Source of the DNA: Coriobacteriia bacterium
Lineage (GTDB): Bacteria > Actinomycetota > Coriobacteriia > Coriobacteriales > UMGS124
Direction: 5' to 3'
DNA length: 64,000 nt
Assembly (NCBI GenBank): GCA_018368455.1
Contig: JAGZEG010000010.1
Coordinates: 55,653-119,652, forward strand
The notes under the pieces are model-generated. The model made no database searches. It was not told where the DNA came from and worked only from the letters and a program-made list of their open reading frames with translations. Shown here piece after piece: positions 45,125 to 54,150 of the stretch (position 1 is its first letter; each line of letters starts with the position of its first letter). The position numbers and the translations under genes were made by a program.

Positions 45125-45791
45125 TCAACGGGGCATAGCAAGAACGGCGGGATTGTATGCCGTCTCGAAGATTCGTGTGCTTCAGCGTGGCTATACGTCG
45201 GGGACGGGGCCTTCTGCCTCAAGGGCCCGAGCTTCTCTGGCTGGCTTGCGCAGATTGAGCTCCCTGGCGGGCTCGCCCGTTCTCGAGAATGGTGAGCTTT
45301 TGTTTGACGGGTGGCCTGAGCAGGCGTTCCAGAATCTCGGAGCTCGGGAATCTGATAAGGACAGAGCTTTTGCGGCTGTAAAGGGCGTGCTGAACCTTTA
45401 TGCCATTCATCAGCAGTCTCTTTCGGGGGGATGTGCGATTCTACGTGCGTCGGACGAGTCCGATGAGGATTTTGCTCGGAGGCGCCGAAATGGCACGTTT
45501 GGTAAGGCTTGTCGTGAGGCCTGCCCCGATCTCGACGCCGCCGCCGGCATTCAGCGCCGCCTAGCCGCGGTCGCGGCTGCATCGGATATGGATGGTGTCC
45601 TATACGGGATGCGCGCCCTTATTCGTCTCATCAAGTCTGGAAAAGGAACACGGATTATCCGACTTGATTATGTGGCGCTTACAGAGGATCTGTATTTGAT
45701 CCAGCTATCCGGACAGTGGCGGCGATCGGTCTTCTATGGATGGGCGCGCGATTACTTCCAATATCGAAAGGTCGAGGTTGAAAACCAATAG
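45117..45791 (+). CDS. cse2: Type I-E Cascade small subunit Cse2 (CasB)
   Basis: Two copies of Cse2 form the belly of Cascade and stabilise the displaced strand. The 224-aa helical protein carries the family pattern: AFAAVKGVLNLYAIHQQS, then FARRRRNGTFGKACREACPDLD and a C-terminal half with LIKSGKGTRIIRLDYVALTEDLYLIQ and QWRRSVFYGWARDYF. It overlaps cas8e by 8 bp and is followed by cas7e. Confidence 0.92.
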   Translation: MPDQRGIARTAGLYAVSKIRVLQRGYTSGTGPSASRARASLAGLRRLSSLAGSPVLENGELLFDGWPEQAFQNLGARESDKDRAFAAVKGVLNLYAIHQQSLSGGCAILRASDESDEDFARRRRNGTFGKACREACPDLDAAAGIQRRLAAVAAASDMDGVLYGMRALIRLIKSGKGTRIIRLDYVALTEDLYLIQLSGQWRRSVFYGWARDYFQYRKVEVENQ

Positions 45792-45830
45792 CAACTGCTA
45801 GAGCTAACCTTAATTTTGGGGTGATAATCC

Positions 45831-46964
45831 ATGTTTGTGGATATATATGCCATCCAGACTGTTCCACCGAGCAACATTAACCGGGATGATACGGGGAGTC
45901 CCAAGACGGCGTACTTCGGGGGGGTCCAACGTGCTCGCGTTTCCAGCCAGGCGTGGAAGCGCGCAATGCGTCAGGAGTTTGAGAAGTATCTCCCGAAGGA
46001 TTCGCTCGGAGTTCGCACGAAGCTTGCCGCCGAGCTTATTGCACAGAGAATCGTCGAAAAGAGGCCGGATCTAGAGGCCTTGGCGCTGGATTTTGGTGTT
46101 GCGACATTAAAGGCGCTGGGCATCGCTGTCGAATCCTCGAAGCGATCGGGAGACGATGAGGGGAAGCAGGCGACGAGCTACCTCGTGTTCATCTCGCGTC
46201 GGGAACTCGATGCCTTGAGCGAAGTTGCCATCGGCTGGGCGGACGCCGGACTTAAGCCTGACAAGCTTGACGCTGCGGCAAAGAAGGAGGCAAAAGCCGC
46301 GTTTCATGGGACAGGCGCCGTGGACATCGCACTGTTCGGGCGGATGCTTGCGGATGCCCCCGATCTCAACACGGATGCTGCGGCTCAGGTTGCCCACGCT
46401 ATCTCCGTGGATCGAGTGACGCAGGAATACGACTACTTTACGGCGGTTGACGACTGCTCGTCGGAGGATAACGCGGGAGCTGGCATGATTGGCACCGTCG
46501 ACTTCAACTCGTCAACGTTGTATCGCTATGCGACGGTGAACATCGACTCTCTGTACGAACAGCTCTCTGACACGGAGGCTACGGCCTGCGGTGTTACGGC
46601 GTTTGTCGAGGCATTCGCTCGTTCCATGCCCACTGGTAAGCAAAACACGTTTGCCAACAGGACGCTTCCGAGCTGCATTCTCGTCTCTTTGCGTGACGCC
46701 CAGCCTGTGAACGTCGTCTCTGCTTTCGAGTGTCCTGTTACCTCTGCGGTAGATACGTCAGTTGCCCGTCAGGCTGCTGCCAAACTGGGTACAGCGGTCG
46801 AGGCTTTCGAGCGGGCGTACGGTATGCCCGCCCACAAAGCGTGGAACACCGTTGTCGGTAAGTCCGTGGTTGAGCTGGATGCCGTGAGCGAGAGTGTTTG
46901 CCTCGGGGATCTCGTCGCCGGCTTACATGACGAGGTTCTGGCATATCTGGGATCCGGTGAGTGA
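45831..46964 (+). CDS. cas7e: Type I-E Cascade backbone Cas7e (CasC/Cse4)
   Basis: Six Cas7e subunits hold the crRNA along the Cascade backbone. The N-terminus FVDIYAIQTVPPSNINRDDTGSPKTA, then GGVQRARVSSQAWKRAMRQEF, is the diagnostic Cse4 sequence, including the RVSSQAWKRA motif that contacts the guide. The 377-aa length is typical. A GGGGTGAT box precedes ATG 45831. It sits 39 bp after cse2 and 1 bp before cas5e. Confidence 0.96.
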   Translation: MFVDIYAIQTVPPSNINRDDTGSPKTAYFGGVQRARVSSQAWKRAMRQEFEKYLPKDSLGVRTKLAAELIAQRIVEKRPDLEALALDFGVATLKALGIAVESSKRSGDDEGKQATSYLVFISRRELDALSEVAIGWADAGLKPDKLDAAAKKEAKAAFHGTGAVDIALFGRMLADAPDLNTDAAAQVAHAISVDRVTQEYDYFTAVDDCSSEDNAGAGMIGTVDFNSSTLYRYATVNIDSLYEQLSDTEATACGVTAFVEAFARSMPTGKQNTFANRTLPSCILVSLRDAQPVNVVSAFECPVTSAVDTSVARQAAAKLGTAVEAFERAYGMPAHKAWNTVVGKSVVELDAVSESVCLGDLVAGLHDEVLAYLGSGE

Positions 46965-46965
46965 G

Positions 46966-47718
46966 ATGGGTGTACTGCTGCTGCGCCTGTCGGGGCCGCT
47001 GCAGTCATGGGGAGACTCCTCCCGATTTACGGTGCGCTCGACGCGGCGCGAGCCTACGAAGAGCGGTGTCGTCGGGCTTATTGCTGCTGCTTTGGGGCGT
47101 GGGCGGGAAGAGCCTCTGTCCGATTTGTGTGGTCTCGAGTTTGGTGTGCGCGCCGACCAGCCGGGGAGGCTACTGCGTGACTTCCAGACGGAGCGCTCGG
47201 CTGATGGCAAGGCTACGATGCCTCTCTCGCAGCGATATTACCTGGCCGACGCCAAGTTTTTGGTGGCGCTTGGGGGAGAGGTCGGGTTGCTGGCTTCGAT
47301 AGAAAAGGCTCTCGGCCGTCCTCGATGGCCTTTGTTTTTGGGGCGCAGGTCGTGTCCTGCCGATGTCCCTTTGGTCTTGTCCGGGAGGGGCGCTTGTTAC
47401 GGAGACGTGGTCGAAGCCCTGGCAAACGAGCCTTGGATTGCTTCCGAGTGGTATCGGGCGAGGTTTGGGCGCGATGGAGACAGTGCGACCTATCCCGAAT
47501 TAGAGGTGTCGCGTGATGCTCGTGCGGGGGAGCGGGGGGAAAGTCAGCCCGACATCCCCCTGAGCTTCGGTGCTGTCCGGCGCTATGGTGTGCGCAGCGT
47601 CGTGCGGTACTACGTGCCTAACCCCTGTGGGAATCCCTGTAATGATGTGGGCGGGGATCGACATGTTGAAGAGACGGCGGAGGCTTATCTCGCCATCCAC
47701 GACCCCATGTTCTTCTAA
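46966..47718 (+). CDS. cas5e: Type I-E Cascade subunit Cas5e (CasD)
   Basis: Cas5e caps the 5' handle of the crRNA. The N-terminus LLLRLSGPLQSWGDSSRF, followed by TRREPTKSGVVGLIAAALG, is the conserved start of CasD. The C-terminal half is less conserved, as usual. The start at ATG 46966 lies one base after the cas7e stop; upstream in-frame codons overlap cas7e. The length is 250 aa. Confidence 0.95.
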   Translation: MGVLLLRLSGPLQSWGDSSRFTVRSTRREPTKSGVVGLIAAALGRGREEPLSDLCGLEFGVRADQPGRLLRDFQTERSADGKATMPLSQRYYLADAKFLVALGGEVGLLASIEKALGRPRWPLFLGRRSCPADVPLVLSGRGACYGDVVEALANEPWIASEWYRARFGRDGDSATYPELEVSRDARAGERGESQPDIPLSFGAVRRYGVRSVVRYYVPNPCGNPCNDVGGDRHVEETAEAYLAIHDPMFF

Positions 47719-47728
47719 GGAGGGGAGG

Positions 47729-48427
47729 ATGTATATCTCGAAGTTGCCGCTCAACTCTGCTCGCAGGGGAGCAATGGAGTTGATCGCGTCGCCGAACAAA
47801 ATGCACGCTGCCGTTGAGCATGCGTTTCCTCCTCGAGAGGAGAGTGGGTCTGCGCAGGGCAGGATTCTTTGGCGCTTGGATATTGTGCCCCGTGGCTCAG
47901 AGGATATCTGGTTGTATGTGGTGAGCCCTGACAAGCCCGATTTCACGCATATTTGCGAGCGGGCGGGATGGCCGACGTTAGGGACGTGGGAGACTAAGGA
48001 CTATGCGCCCCTGCTGGATCGAATAGCAGATGGCCAGGTCTGGAGTTTCAGGTTGAAGGCAAATCCGGTCAGAAAGGTCTCCAAGGATTTGGGGACCCAG
48101 AAGAACGAGAATGTTGTCGGAAAAATCCAGGGCCATGTTACCGAGCAGCAGCAGCTCAAATGGCTGCTTTCCCGGTGCGAAGAACATGGGTTCTCTGTTG
48201 CGTCGGACAGCGCTGGTGCGCCTGCCGTGCGCTTGAGCCAGCGGGCTAAGGGTGCGTTTCTCCACAAGGGGAGCCACGTTACCCTGACGACGGTGGTGTA
48301 TGACGGCACACTGGTGGTTTTGGATGCCGAGAAGTTTAGACGCACACTGTGCTACGGGATGGGGCGGGCTAAAGGATTTGGATGTGGCCTGCTTACGGTG
48401 GCCCCCGCCCGGGCCATCTTCCGATGA
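47729..48427 (+). CDS. cas6e: Type I-E crRNA endonuclease Cas6e (CasE)
   Basis: Cas6e cuts pre-crRNA at the base of the repeat hairpin and stays bound. The N-terminus MYISKLPLNSARRGAMELIASPNKMHAAVEHAF contains the conserved YxH-type region with a His near residue 26 (KMHAAVE), the usual catalytic position. The C-terminus has the G-rich loop GMGRAKGFGCGLLTVAP. The 232 aa match the family. The ATG at 47729 follows GGGGAGG, 10 bp after cas5e. It overlaps cas1 by 4 bp. Confidence 0.94.
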   Translation: MYISKLPLNSARRGAMELIASPNKMHAAVEHAFPPREESGSAQGRILWRLDIVPRGSEDIWLYVVSPDKPDFTHICERAGWPTLGTWETKDYAPLLDRIADGQVWSFRLKANPVRKVSKDLGTQKNENVVGKIQGHVTEQQQLKWLLSRCEEHGFSVASDSAGAPAVRLSQRAKGAFLHKGSHVTLTTVVYDGTLVVLDAEKFRRTLCYGMGRAKGFGCGLLTVAPARAIFR

Positions 48428-49428
48428 GCGCCGAGATGTCTGGGGGAGGAACGGGTGGGCCTCGTAAGAAGCCTCTGGGCTCCCCTCCCCCGGAGGTCAC
48501 GGACTTGGCGCGTGTGCAGGATCGTCTGACGTTTGCGTATTTCGAACGCTGCACCGTGAGTCGCTCAGACAACGCCATCACAATCGTCGATGACGAGGGG
48601 ACGGTGTATCTGCCTGCGGCTTCGCTTAACGTTCTCATGCTGGGACCTGGCACAACGGTTACCCATCGCGCAATGACAACGATAGGGGAAAACGGTGCGA
48701 CTGTTATTTGGGTTGGAGAGCGCGGGGTCAGGATGTATGCGTTCGGTAAGCCTCTCACGCACTCTTCGGCCCTCTTGCAGCGCCAGGCGGCTCTTGTCTC
48801 CAACGCGCGCTCGCGGCTTGCCGTGGCGCGACGCATGTATGGCATGCGTTTTGAGGGCGAAGACGTATCGAAACTCACCATGCAGCAGCTTCGAGGGCGC
48901 GAAGGGGCCCGAGTCCGCAAGGTATATCGGGCGCGGTCACACGAGACGGGTGTTCCATGGGACAAAAGGGTGTTTGATCCAAACGATTACGATGCGGGAT
49001 CGGAGATAAACAAAGCGCTGTCTGCGGCGCATACGTGCCTCTACGGAATCGTGCACGCGGCCATCGTTGCGCTCGGGTGCTCGCCGGGGCTGGGCTTTGT
49101 GCACACGGGACACGAGAAGTCGTTTGTGTACGATATTGCCGATCTGTACAAAGCTGATGTTTCAATCCCAGTTGCGTTCAGGGCTGCCGCGACGAAGCCG
49201 GATGACATCGGGTCAGTAGTGCGACATGCCATGAGGGACGAGTTCTATAACCTGGCGATTCTCGATCGCATTGTCAGCGATGTAAAGGACTTGCTGCTGG
49301 GAGAGGTTGTTCAAGAGCCGGATACGATGGGGGACCTCGTCACGCTTTGGGATGATAAGCGGGGAGAGGTGCCGGCGGGGAAGTCCTACGCAGAGGACTG
49401 GGACCTCGGGGCGGTGGAAGAGACATGA
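48424..49428 (+). CDS. cas1: CRISPR integrase Cas1 (type I-E)
   Basis: Cas1 with Cas2 inserts new spacers at the leader end. The family pattern is clear: DRLTFAYFERCTVSRSDNAI, then LMLGPGTTVTHRAM, GERGVRMYA, NKALSAAHTCLYGIVHAAIVALG, the metal-binding GFVHTGHEKSFVYDIADLYK, and DDKRGEVPAGKSY. The ATG at 48424 overlaps the cas6e stop. A Gly/Pro-rich tail of about 25 residues precedes the usual start, making it 334 aa against about 305 in E. coli. Confidence 0.96.
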   Translation: MSAEMSGGGTGGPRKKPLGSPPPEVTDLARVQDRLTFAYFERCTVSRSDNAITIVDDEGTVYLPAASLNVLMLGPGTTVTHRAMTTIGENGATVIWVGERGVRMYAFGKPLTHSSALLQRQAALVSNARSRLAVARRMYGMRFEGEDVSKLTMQQLRGREGARVRKVYRARSHETGVPWDKRVFDPNDYDAGSEINKALSAAHTCLYGIVHAAIVALGCSPGLGFVHTGHEKSFVYDIADLYKADVSIPVAFRAAATKPDDIGSVVRHAMRDEFYNLAILDRIVSDVKDLLLGEVVQEPDTMGDLVTLWDDKRGEVPAGKSYAEDWDLGAVEET

Positions 49429-49784
49429 TCGTTATGGTGTTGACTGCCTGCCCAAGTGGTTTGCGCGGGGATCTGACGCGATGGCTGCTGGAGATAGCCC
49501 CAGGCGTGTTCGTTGGCCACGTGTCCGCTCGCGTCCGAGATAAGCTGTGGGAAAGAGTTGTTTCCCTGGCGGAAGGTGGGCGAGCAATCATGGTGTACTC
49601 GATGAACAACGAGCAACATCTGGCTTTTAAGGTTCACCAACCTGATTGGGGGCCTGTCGACGTGGATGGGCTGGAACTGATCCGCCGGCCAAAGGGGACT
49701 GAGGACTCCACGCTGATGGGTGCGCCAAAGGCGGGGTGGAGCAGCGCGAGCAAGCGCCACCGTGCGCGGAGATATGGCGGATGA
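49425..49784 (+). CDS. cas2: CRISPR adaptation protein Cas2 (type I-E)
   Basis: Cas2 is the central dimer of the Cas1-Cas2 integrase. The 119-aa type I-E form starts MIVMVLTACPSGLRGDLTRWLLEIAPGVFVGHVSARVRDKLW, as CasI-E Cas2 proteins do, and has GRAIMVYSMNNEQHLAFKV. It overlaps cas1 by 4 bp and is the last cas gene before the array leader. Confidence 0.95.
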   Translation: MIVMVLTACPSGLRGDLTRWLLEIAPGVFVGHVSARVRDKLWERVVSLAEGGRAIMVYSMNNEQHLAFKVHQPDWGPVDVDGLELIRRPKGTEDSTLMGAPKAGWSSASKRHRARRYGG

Positions 49785-49901
49785 AGTTCGTGGCGGGCGG
49801 CGTTTCGGGTGCGGGCTTTTTGCTTTGAGAACGGGGCTTTTGCGAGAAGGAAAGTGAATTAAAATCGAGATGCTTCGGCAGGGATCCCGAGGTCAACAAG
49901 T
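49785..49901 (+). promoter_or_regulatory. CRISPR leader
   Basis: The 117-bp AT-richer stretch between cas2 and the first repeat should hold the array promoter and integration signals. It contains TTTGAGAACGG (about 49822), closely like TTGAGAACCG after the solitary repeat at 43371. The uniform repeats at this end and the varied ones at the far end support this being the leader side. Confidence 0.7.
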
Positions 49902-52533
49902 GTGCTCCCCGCGTATGCGGGGATGATCCCTGCCTTTCCGGCTGCAGAGGCTGCGCCCGCTGCGTGCTCCCCGCGTATGCGGGGATGATCCCATCCCCTG
50001 CGGTACTGTAGTGAGACTGATGATGGTGCTCCCCGCGTATGCGGGGATGATCCCAACGCGTTGGCCGTGGCGAACCAGCAGAGAAACGTGCTCCCCGCGT
50101 ATGCGGGGATGATCCCTCGAACGGCGTGCGCTGGCGCAAGTGGGCCTCGGTGCTCCCCGCGTATGCGGGGATGATCCCTGGCGGAAGTCGGCCACGAGCT
50201 CCGCCGGGCGCGTGCTCCCCGCGTATGCGGGGATGATCCCGCGCGGCGTATCACGGTCTTTCTGGCCATCGCCGTGCTCCCCGCGTATGCGGGGATGATC
50301 CCAACTACTCCACGAAGCAGGAGCGCGAGATATCGGTGCTCCCCGCGTATGCGGGGATGATCCCCCAGTCAGGCAGCGTCGAGTTGGGCGTCAGCGCGTG
50401 CTCCCCGCGTATGCGGGGATGATCCCGAGCGCATCGTCGAGCACTTCATGCTGCGCGAGGTGCTCCCCGCGTATGCGGGGATGATCCCCTTCGAGCTGGA
50501 CCCGGACTCGACCGACCCGACGTGCTCCCCGCGTATGCGGGGATGATCCCGAGACGGCCACGGAGCTGACCTGCACCATCAACGTGCTCCCCGCGTATGC
50601 GGGGATGATCCTACGGGGTTGCCGTCGTAGTTGGTCAGCTCGATCGTGCTCCCCGCGTATGCGGGGATGATCCCGCCGTATCTGGCATCGTCACCCAAAA
50701 CGAAAACGTGCTCCCCGCGTATGCGGGGATGATCCCGCGTACGCCAGGTTGTACGCGGCCACCTTTCCGGTGCTCCCCGCGTATGCGGGGATGATCCCGT
50801 CGAGGAGTCAGAGTCGCGCTCGCCGGAGATGGTGCTCCCCGCGTATGCGGGGATGATCCCGATGGTGGGTCAAGGAGGGCTAAACGTGCCGCCGTGCTCC
50901 CCGCGTATGCCGGGATGATCCCGCAGGCGGACATTGACGCCTTTCTGCGATGAGGGTGCTCCCCGCGTATGCGGGGATGATCCCACCGACCCCGACACGT
51001 CCATGGCGTGGTCGTGCGTGCTCCCCGCGTATGCGGGGATGATCCCATAAACCTCGCGGAGCTCCGCCCGACGGGAGACGTGCTCCCCGCGTATGCGGGG
51101 ATGATCCCCTCCACGCCGCGCTCTACCCTGCGACCGGGGCGGTGCTCCCCGCGTATGCGGGGATGATCCCTAGAAAGGAGCACCACATGAGCACGCACTA
51201 CGAGTGCTCCCCGCGTATGCGGGGATGATCCCCAGGCCAACGTCATGGCAAACGTCGGCACGGGCGTGCTCCCCGCGTATGCGGGGATGATCCCTACTTC
51301 CACGTGGCCTACGCGAGCAGCTCTGACGTGCTCCCCGCGTATGCGGGGATGATCCCGCCATGTCGAGCCTGCTGTCCTCCGCATGGGAGGTGCTCCCCGC
51401 GTATGCGGGGATGATCCCATCGTCTCGTTGCCCTGCGGATCTGCCGTCAGGGTGCTCCCCGCGTATGCGGGGATGATCCTTGGGGCTGGGACAACCCCGA
51501 CTACGACCACGTGGTGCTCCCCGCGTATGCGGGGATGATCCCGACATCAGGTGGAAAGAGACGAAGTCGGGCAAGGTGCTCCCCGCGTATGCGGGGATGA
51601 TCCGATGACGCCTCGGTGTCCGGCGCGACCGCGCACCGTGCTCCCCGCATGTGCGGGGATGATCCCCACTCCAGCACGACCCGCTTGTCCATGATCGGGG
51701 TGCTCCCCGCATGTGCGGGGATGATCCCTTCGTGGACGCCTACGGATACGAGAGGGGTCAGGTGCTCCCCGCATGTGCGGGGATGATCCCCACCCGCCCG
51801 CGCCCAGCACGGCCACGGCCGCCGTGCTCCCCGCGTATGCGGGGATGATCCCGCGGCGCACGTCAGGAATCCCCACCCCGCGCCGGTGCTCCCGCGTATG
51901 CGGGGATGATCCCTACGACGCGAACGTCTCGTATGGCGACCCCTTTGTGCTCCCCGCGTATGCGGGGATGATCCCATGATGACGCCCCACACGAGGGTCG
52001 CGGCACCCGTGCTCCCCGCATATGCGGGGATGACCCCTGGGTGCTCAAGAGCCGCCTGGTCTGGGAGCGCGTGCTCCCCGCGTATGCGGGGATGATCCCG
52101 AGGCGTGGAACGGTTTCGTCGAGACGGTCAGCGTGCTCCCCGCGTATGCGGGGATGATCCTCGGGGAGCCCGGCAGCGGCAAGTCGTACAGCCTGTGCTC
52201 CCCGCATACGCGGGGATGATCCCGAGATCATGCTGTCGGCCAACCGCCTCGAGTACGTGCTCCCGCATACGCGGGGATGATCCCGTCGAGCAGGGCGCCA
52301 TCCAGTTCGCCCAGAAGGTGCTCCCCGCATGTGCGGGGATGATCCACCGGCGCTGGCCGACGCCGACAGGGCCCGGCCCAGTGTTCCCCGCATGCGCGGG
52401 GATGATCCCGGGATGGAGTCCTACGCCAAGTCCGCCGAGGTCGTGCTCCCCGCACATGCGGGGATGATCCCATGAAGAAAATAGCGGACGGCTTTGGAAT
52501 GACCGTGCTCCCCGCGCATGCGGGGATGATCCC
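49902..52533 (+). CRISPR. Type I-E CRISPR array, 43 repeats, 42 spacers
   Basis: Repeats are 29 bp, begin GTGCTCCCCGCG and end GGGGATGATCCC, with stem CCCCGC/GCGGGG and a 4-nt loop, like other type I-E repeats. The period is 62 bp for most units, giving 33-bp spacers. The first unit starts at 49902 and the last at 52505. Irregular units start at 51886 and 52257 (one C missing) and at 52318 (34-bp spacer). Loop variants (ATGT, ATAT, ATAC, ATGC, ACAT, GCAT) gather from 51638 on, marking the old, trailer end. Transcription is rightward from the leader beside cas2. Confidence 0.98.
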
Positions 52534-52559
52534 GTGGCGACGTCGATCAACAGGGTCGT

Positions 52560-53951
52560 CTATATCGCTGCCGCGGGCGAAGTCGTCGCCCCATTCCTCT
52601 CCTCGGCGAGAGACTTCGCCTCTTTGCCAACGAGCGTCTCGACTCGCAGGGCGAGCACACAGGTGGCGGGGCCGAACTTGTCGATCTCTTCCTGCGTCGC
52701 CCCACGAGGATTGGCCAGCGTTGCCGCATATGCGAGACCGAGCTCCATGAGCGCCACCTGTCGCTCCTGTTCGTCTTCAACCTCCTCGATGCACCCCGTC
52801 GCCACGGCGCTGCGATAACGCGTCGAATAGTTCTCGGGCACGACATCATCGGCGAACGTCACACAGAAGCTCGCGCGGTTCGTTCCCTCCTGCGCTCCCT
52901 GGCGAATGAGCTCGATCTTGTGCCCCTTGAGTGCCCCGTGGAAGTAGAACGTGCCGAGCGGAGCTGCATCCGTTGCAGGCTCGTACACGTAGCTTATCGG
53001 TACCTGATAGGGAACGCCCGCAACGGGGTCGTTCAGGGCCAGGGTTCCGGACGTCGCCCCGTGAGCTACCAGCAGCGATGCCACCTCTTCACGTGGGAGC
53101 TCTTGGCGTGTCCGGCGCATGGGAATGGTCTGCGCCCGCGTTGGATTCTCCGCGGAGGCGGAGGCCGGCTTGGTTTTGGCCGCGAGCTGCTCGTCGATGA
53201 GCTCGACCTCATGAGCGAAGTCGGCCCCGGCCTGATCCGCTCGCTTCCTCTTCTCGATGCCGAGCGCATCCATCTGGCCGATGTACTCCTGCGCCATGCG
53301 CTTCCACGTGGCTCGCTCCTCGTCGGTGATGGTGCGCAGCACGCGACACGGGCTCCCGACGGCTATGCAGTGGTCGGGGATGTCGTGCGTTACGACTGAC
53401 CCCGCTCCGATGACGACGTCGCTTCCGATAGTGACGCCGGGGCAGATGGTCGTGTTTCCCCCGATCCAGACGTCATCGCCGATCGTGATGGGAAGGGCCA
53501 GCTCAACGTGCGTGTTACGTGTCTCGGCATCGATGGGGTGCGTCGGCGTGTACATCCCTACCTGCGGTCCGACGAACACATTGTCGCCAATCGTGATGGG
53601 TGCGCAGTCGAGGAAAACGCAGCTGGTGTTGGCATAGAAGCCCCGCCCCAGCGAGATATTGCTTCCGTAGTCGCAGCGAAATGGCGGCTCGATGCAGCAG
53701 TCGTCGGCGAGCGATCCGATGAGCATCTCAAGCAGCGCACGACGACCCTGCGGATCCGTGACGCTCGAGGCGTTATAGCGCTCCAGGAGGATGCGGCACC
53801 TGATGAACGCGCGCGACATCTCGGGATCCTCGTAGCCACCTCCGTAAAGCAGCCCGGCAAGTGCTCGCTGTATCTGCGAACCGCTGCTCGCAATCTCTTC
53901 GAGATCAGTGGAGTCGACTGTCTGGGACGGCGCGAGGCTCTCGTTACTCAT
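52560..53951 (-). CDS. Hexapeptide acetyltransferase fused to Nim-like flavin domain
   Basis: Residues about 35-230 are a maltose/galactoside O-acetyltransferase: a Mac-type helical cap (ERYNASSVTDPQGRRALLEML), then a left-handed beta-helix of hexapeptide repeats with the catalytic His in YTPTHPIDAETR and ICPGVTIGSDVVIGAGSVV. After a linker, residues about 300-450 match the NimA/pyridoxamine-phosphate-oxidase-like family (PMRRTRQELPREEVASLL, GTFYFHGALKGHKIELIRQ, YRSAVATGCIEEVEDEQE), which bind FMN. The two are normally separate proteins. The ATG at 53951 has a GAAGGGA box. The gene ends 27 bp from the last CRISPR repeat. Confidence 0.85.
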   Translation of the reverse strand: MSNESLAPSQTVDSTDLEEIASSGSQIQRALAGLLYGGGYEDPEMSRAFIRCRILLERYNASSVTDPQGRRALLEMLIGSLADDCCIEPPFRCDYGSNISLGRGFYANTSCVFLDCAPITIGDNVFVGPQVGMYTPTHPIDAETRNTHVELALPITIGDDVWIGGNTTICPGVTIGSDVVIGAGSVVTHDIPDHCIAVGSPCRVLRTITDEERATWKRMAQEYIGQMDALGIEKRKRADQAGADFAHEVELIDEQLAAKTKPASASAENPTRAQTIPMRRTRQELPREEVASLLVAHGATSGTLALNDPVAGVPYQVPISYVYEPATDAAPLGTFYFHGALKGHKIELIRQGAQEGTNRASFCVTFADDVVPENYSTRYRSAVATGCIEEVEDEQERQVALMELGLAYAATLANPRGATQEEIDKFGPATCVLALRVETLVGKEAKSLAEERNGATTSPAAAI

Positions 53952-54150
53952 GGGCTTCCCTTCGGGTGGCGGCGCGGTCGGGTTGGCATGCAGATTGCCC
54001 ACATACAAGCGTAGCCCGAAAGGGGGTCCGTGCCTCTCGCGGCACGGTATCTCCTCAGAGGGCCGTAGCTAACTCGGAGGCATTCCTCCCCGTTTTCGCT
54101 TCGGTACAATGAGAAAGATCGGTGGCATCCTATAGGGTGAGGGGCGCGCG

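Noticed and set aside
49859..52550. Minus-strand frames with repeated GIIPAYAGST/SSPHTRGA
   Set aside because: They are translations of the CRISPR repeats, not proteins.
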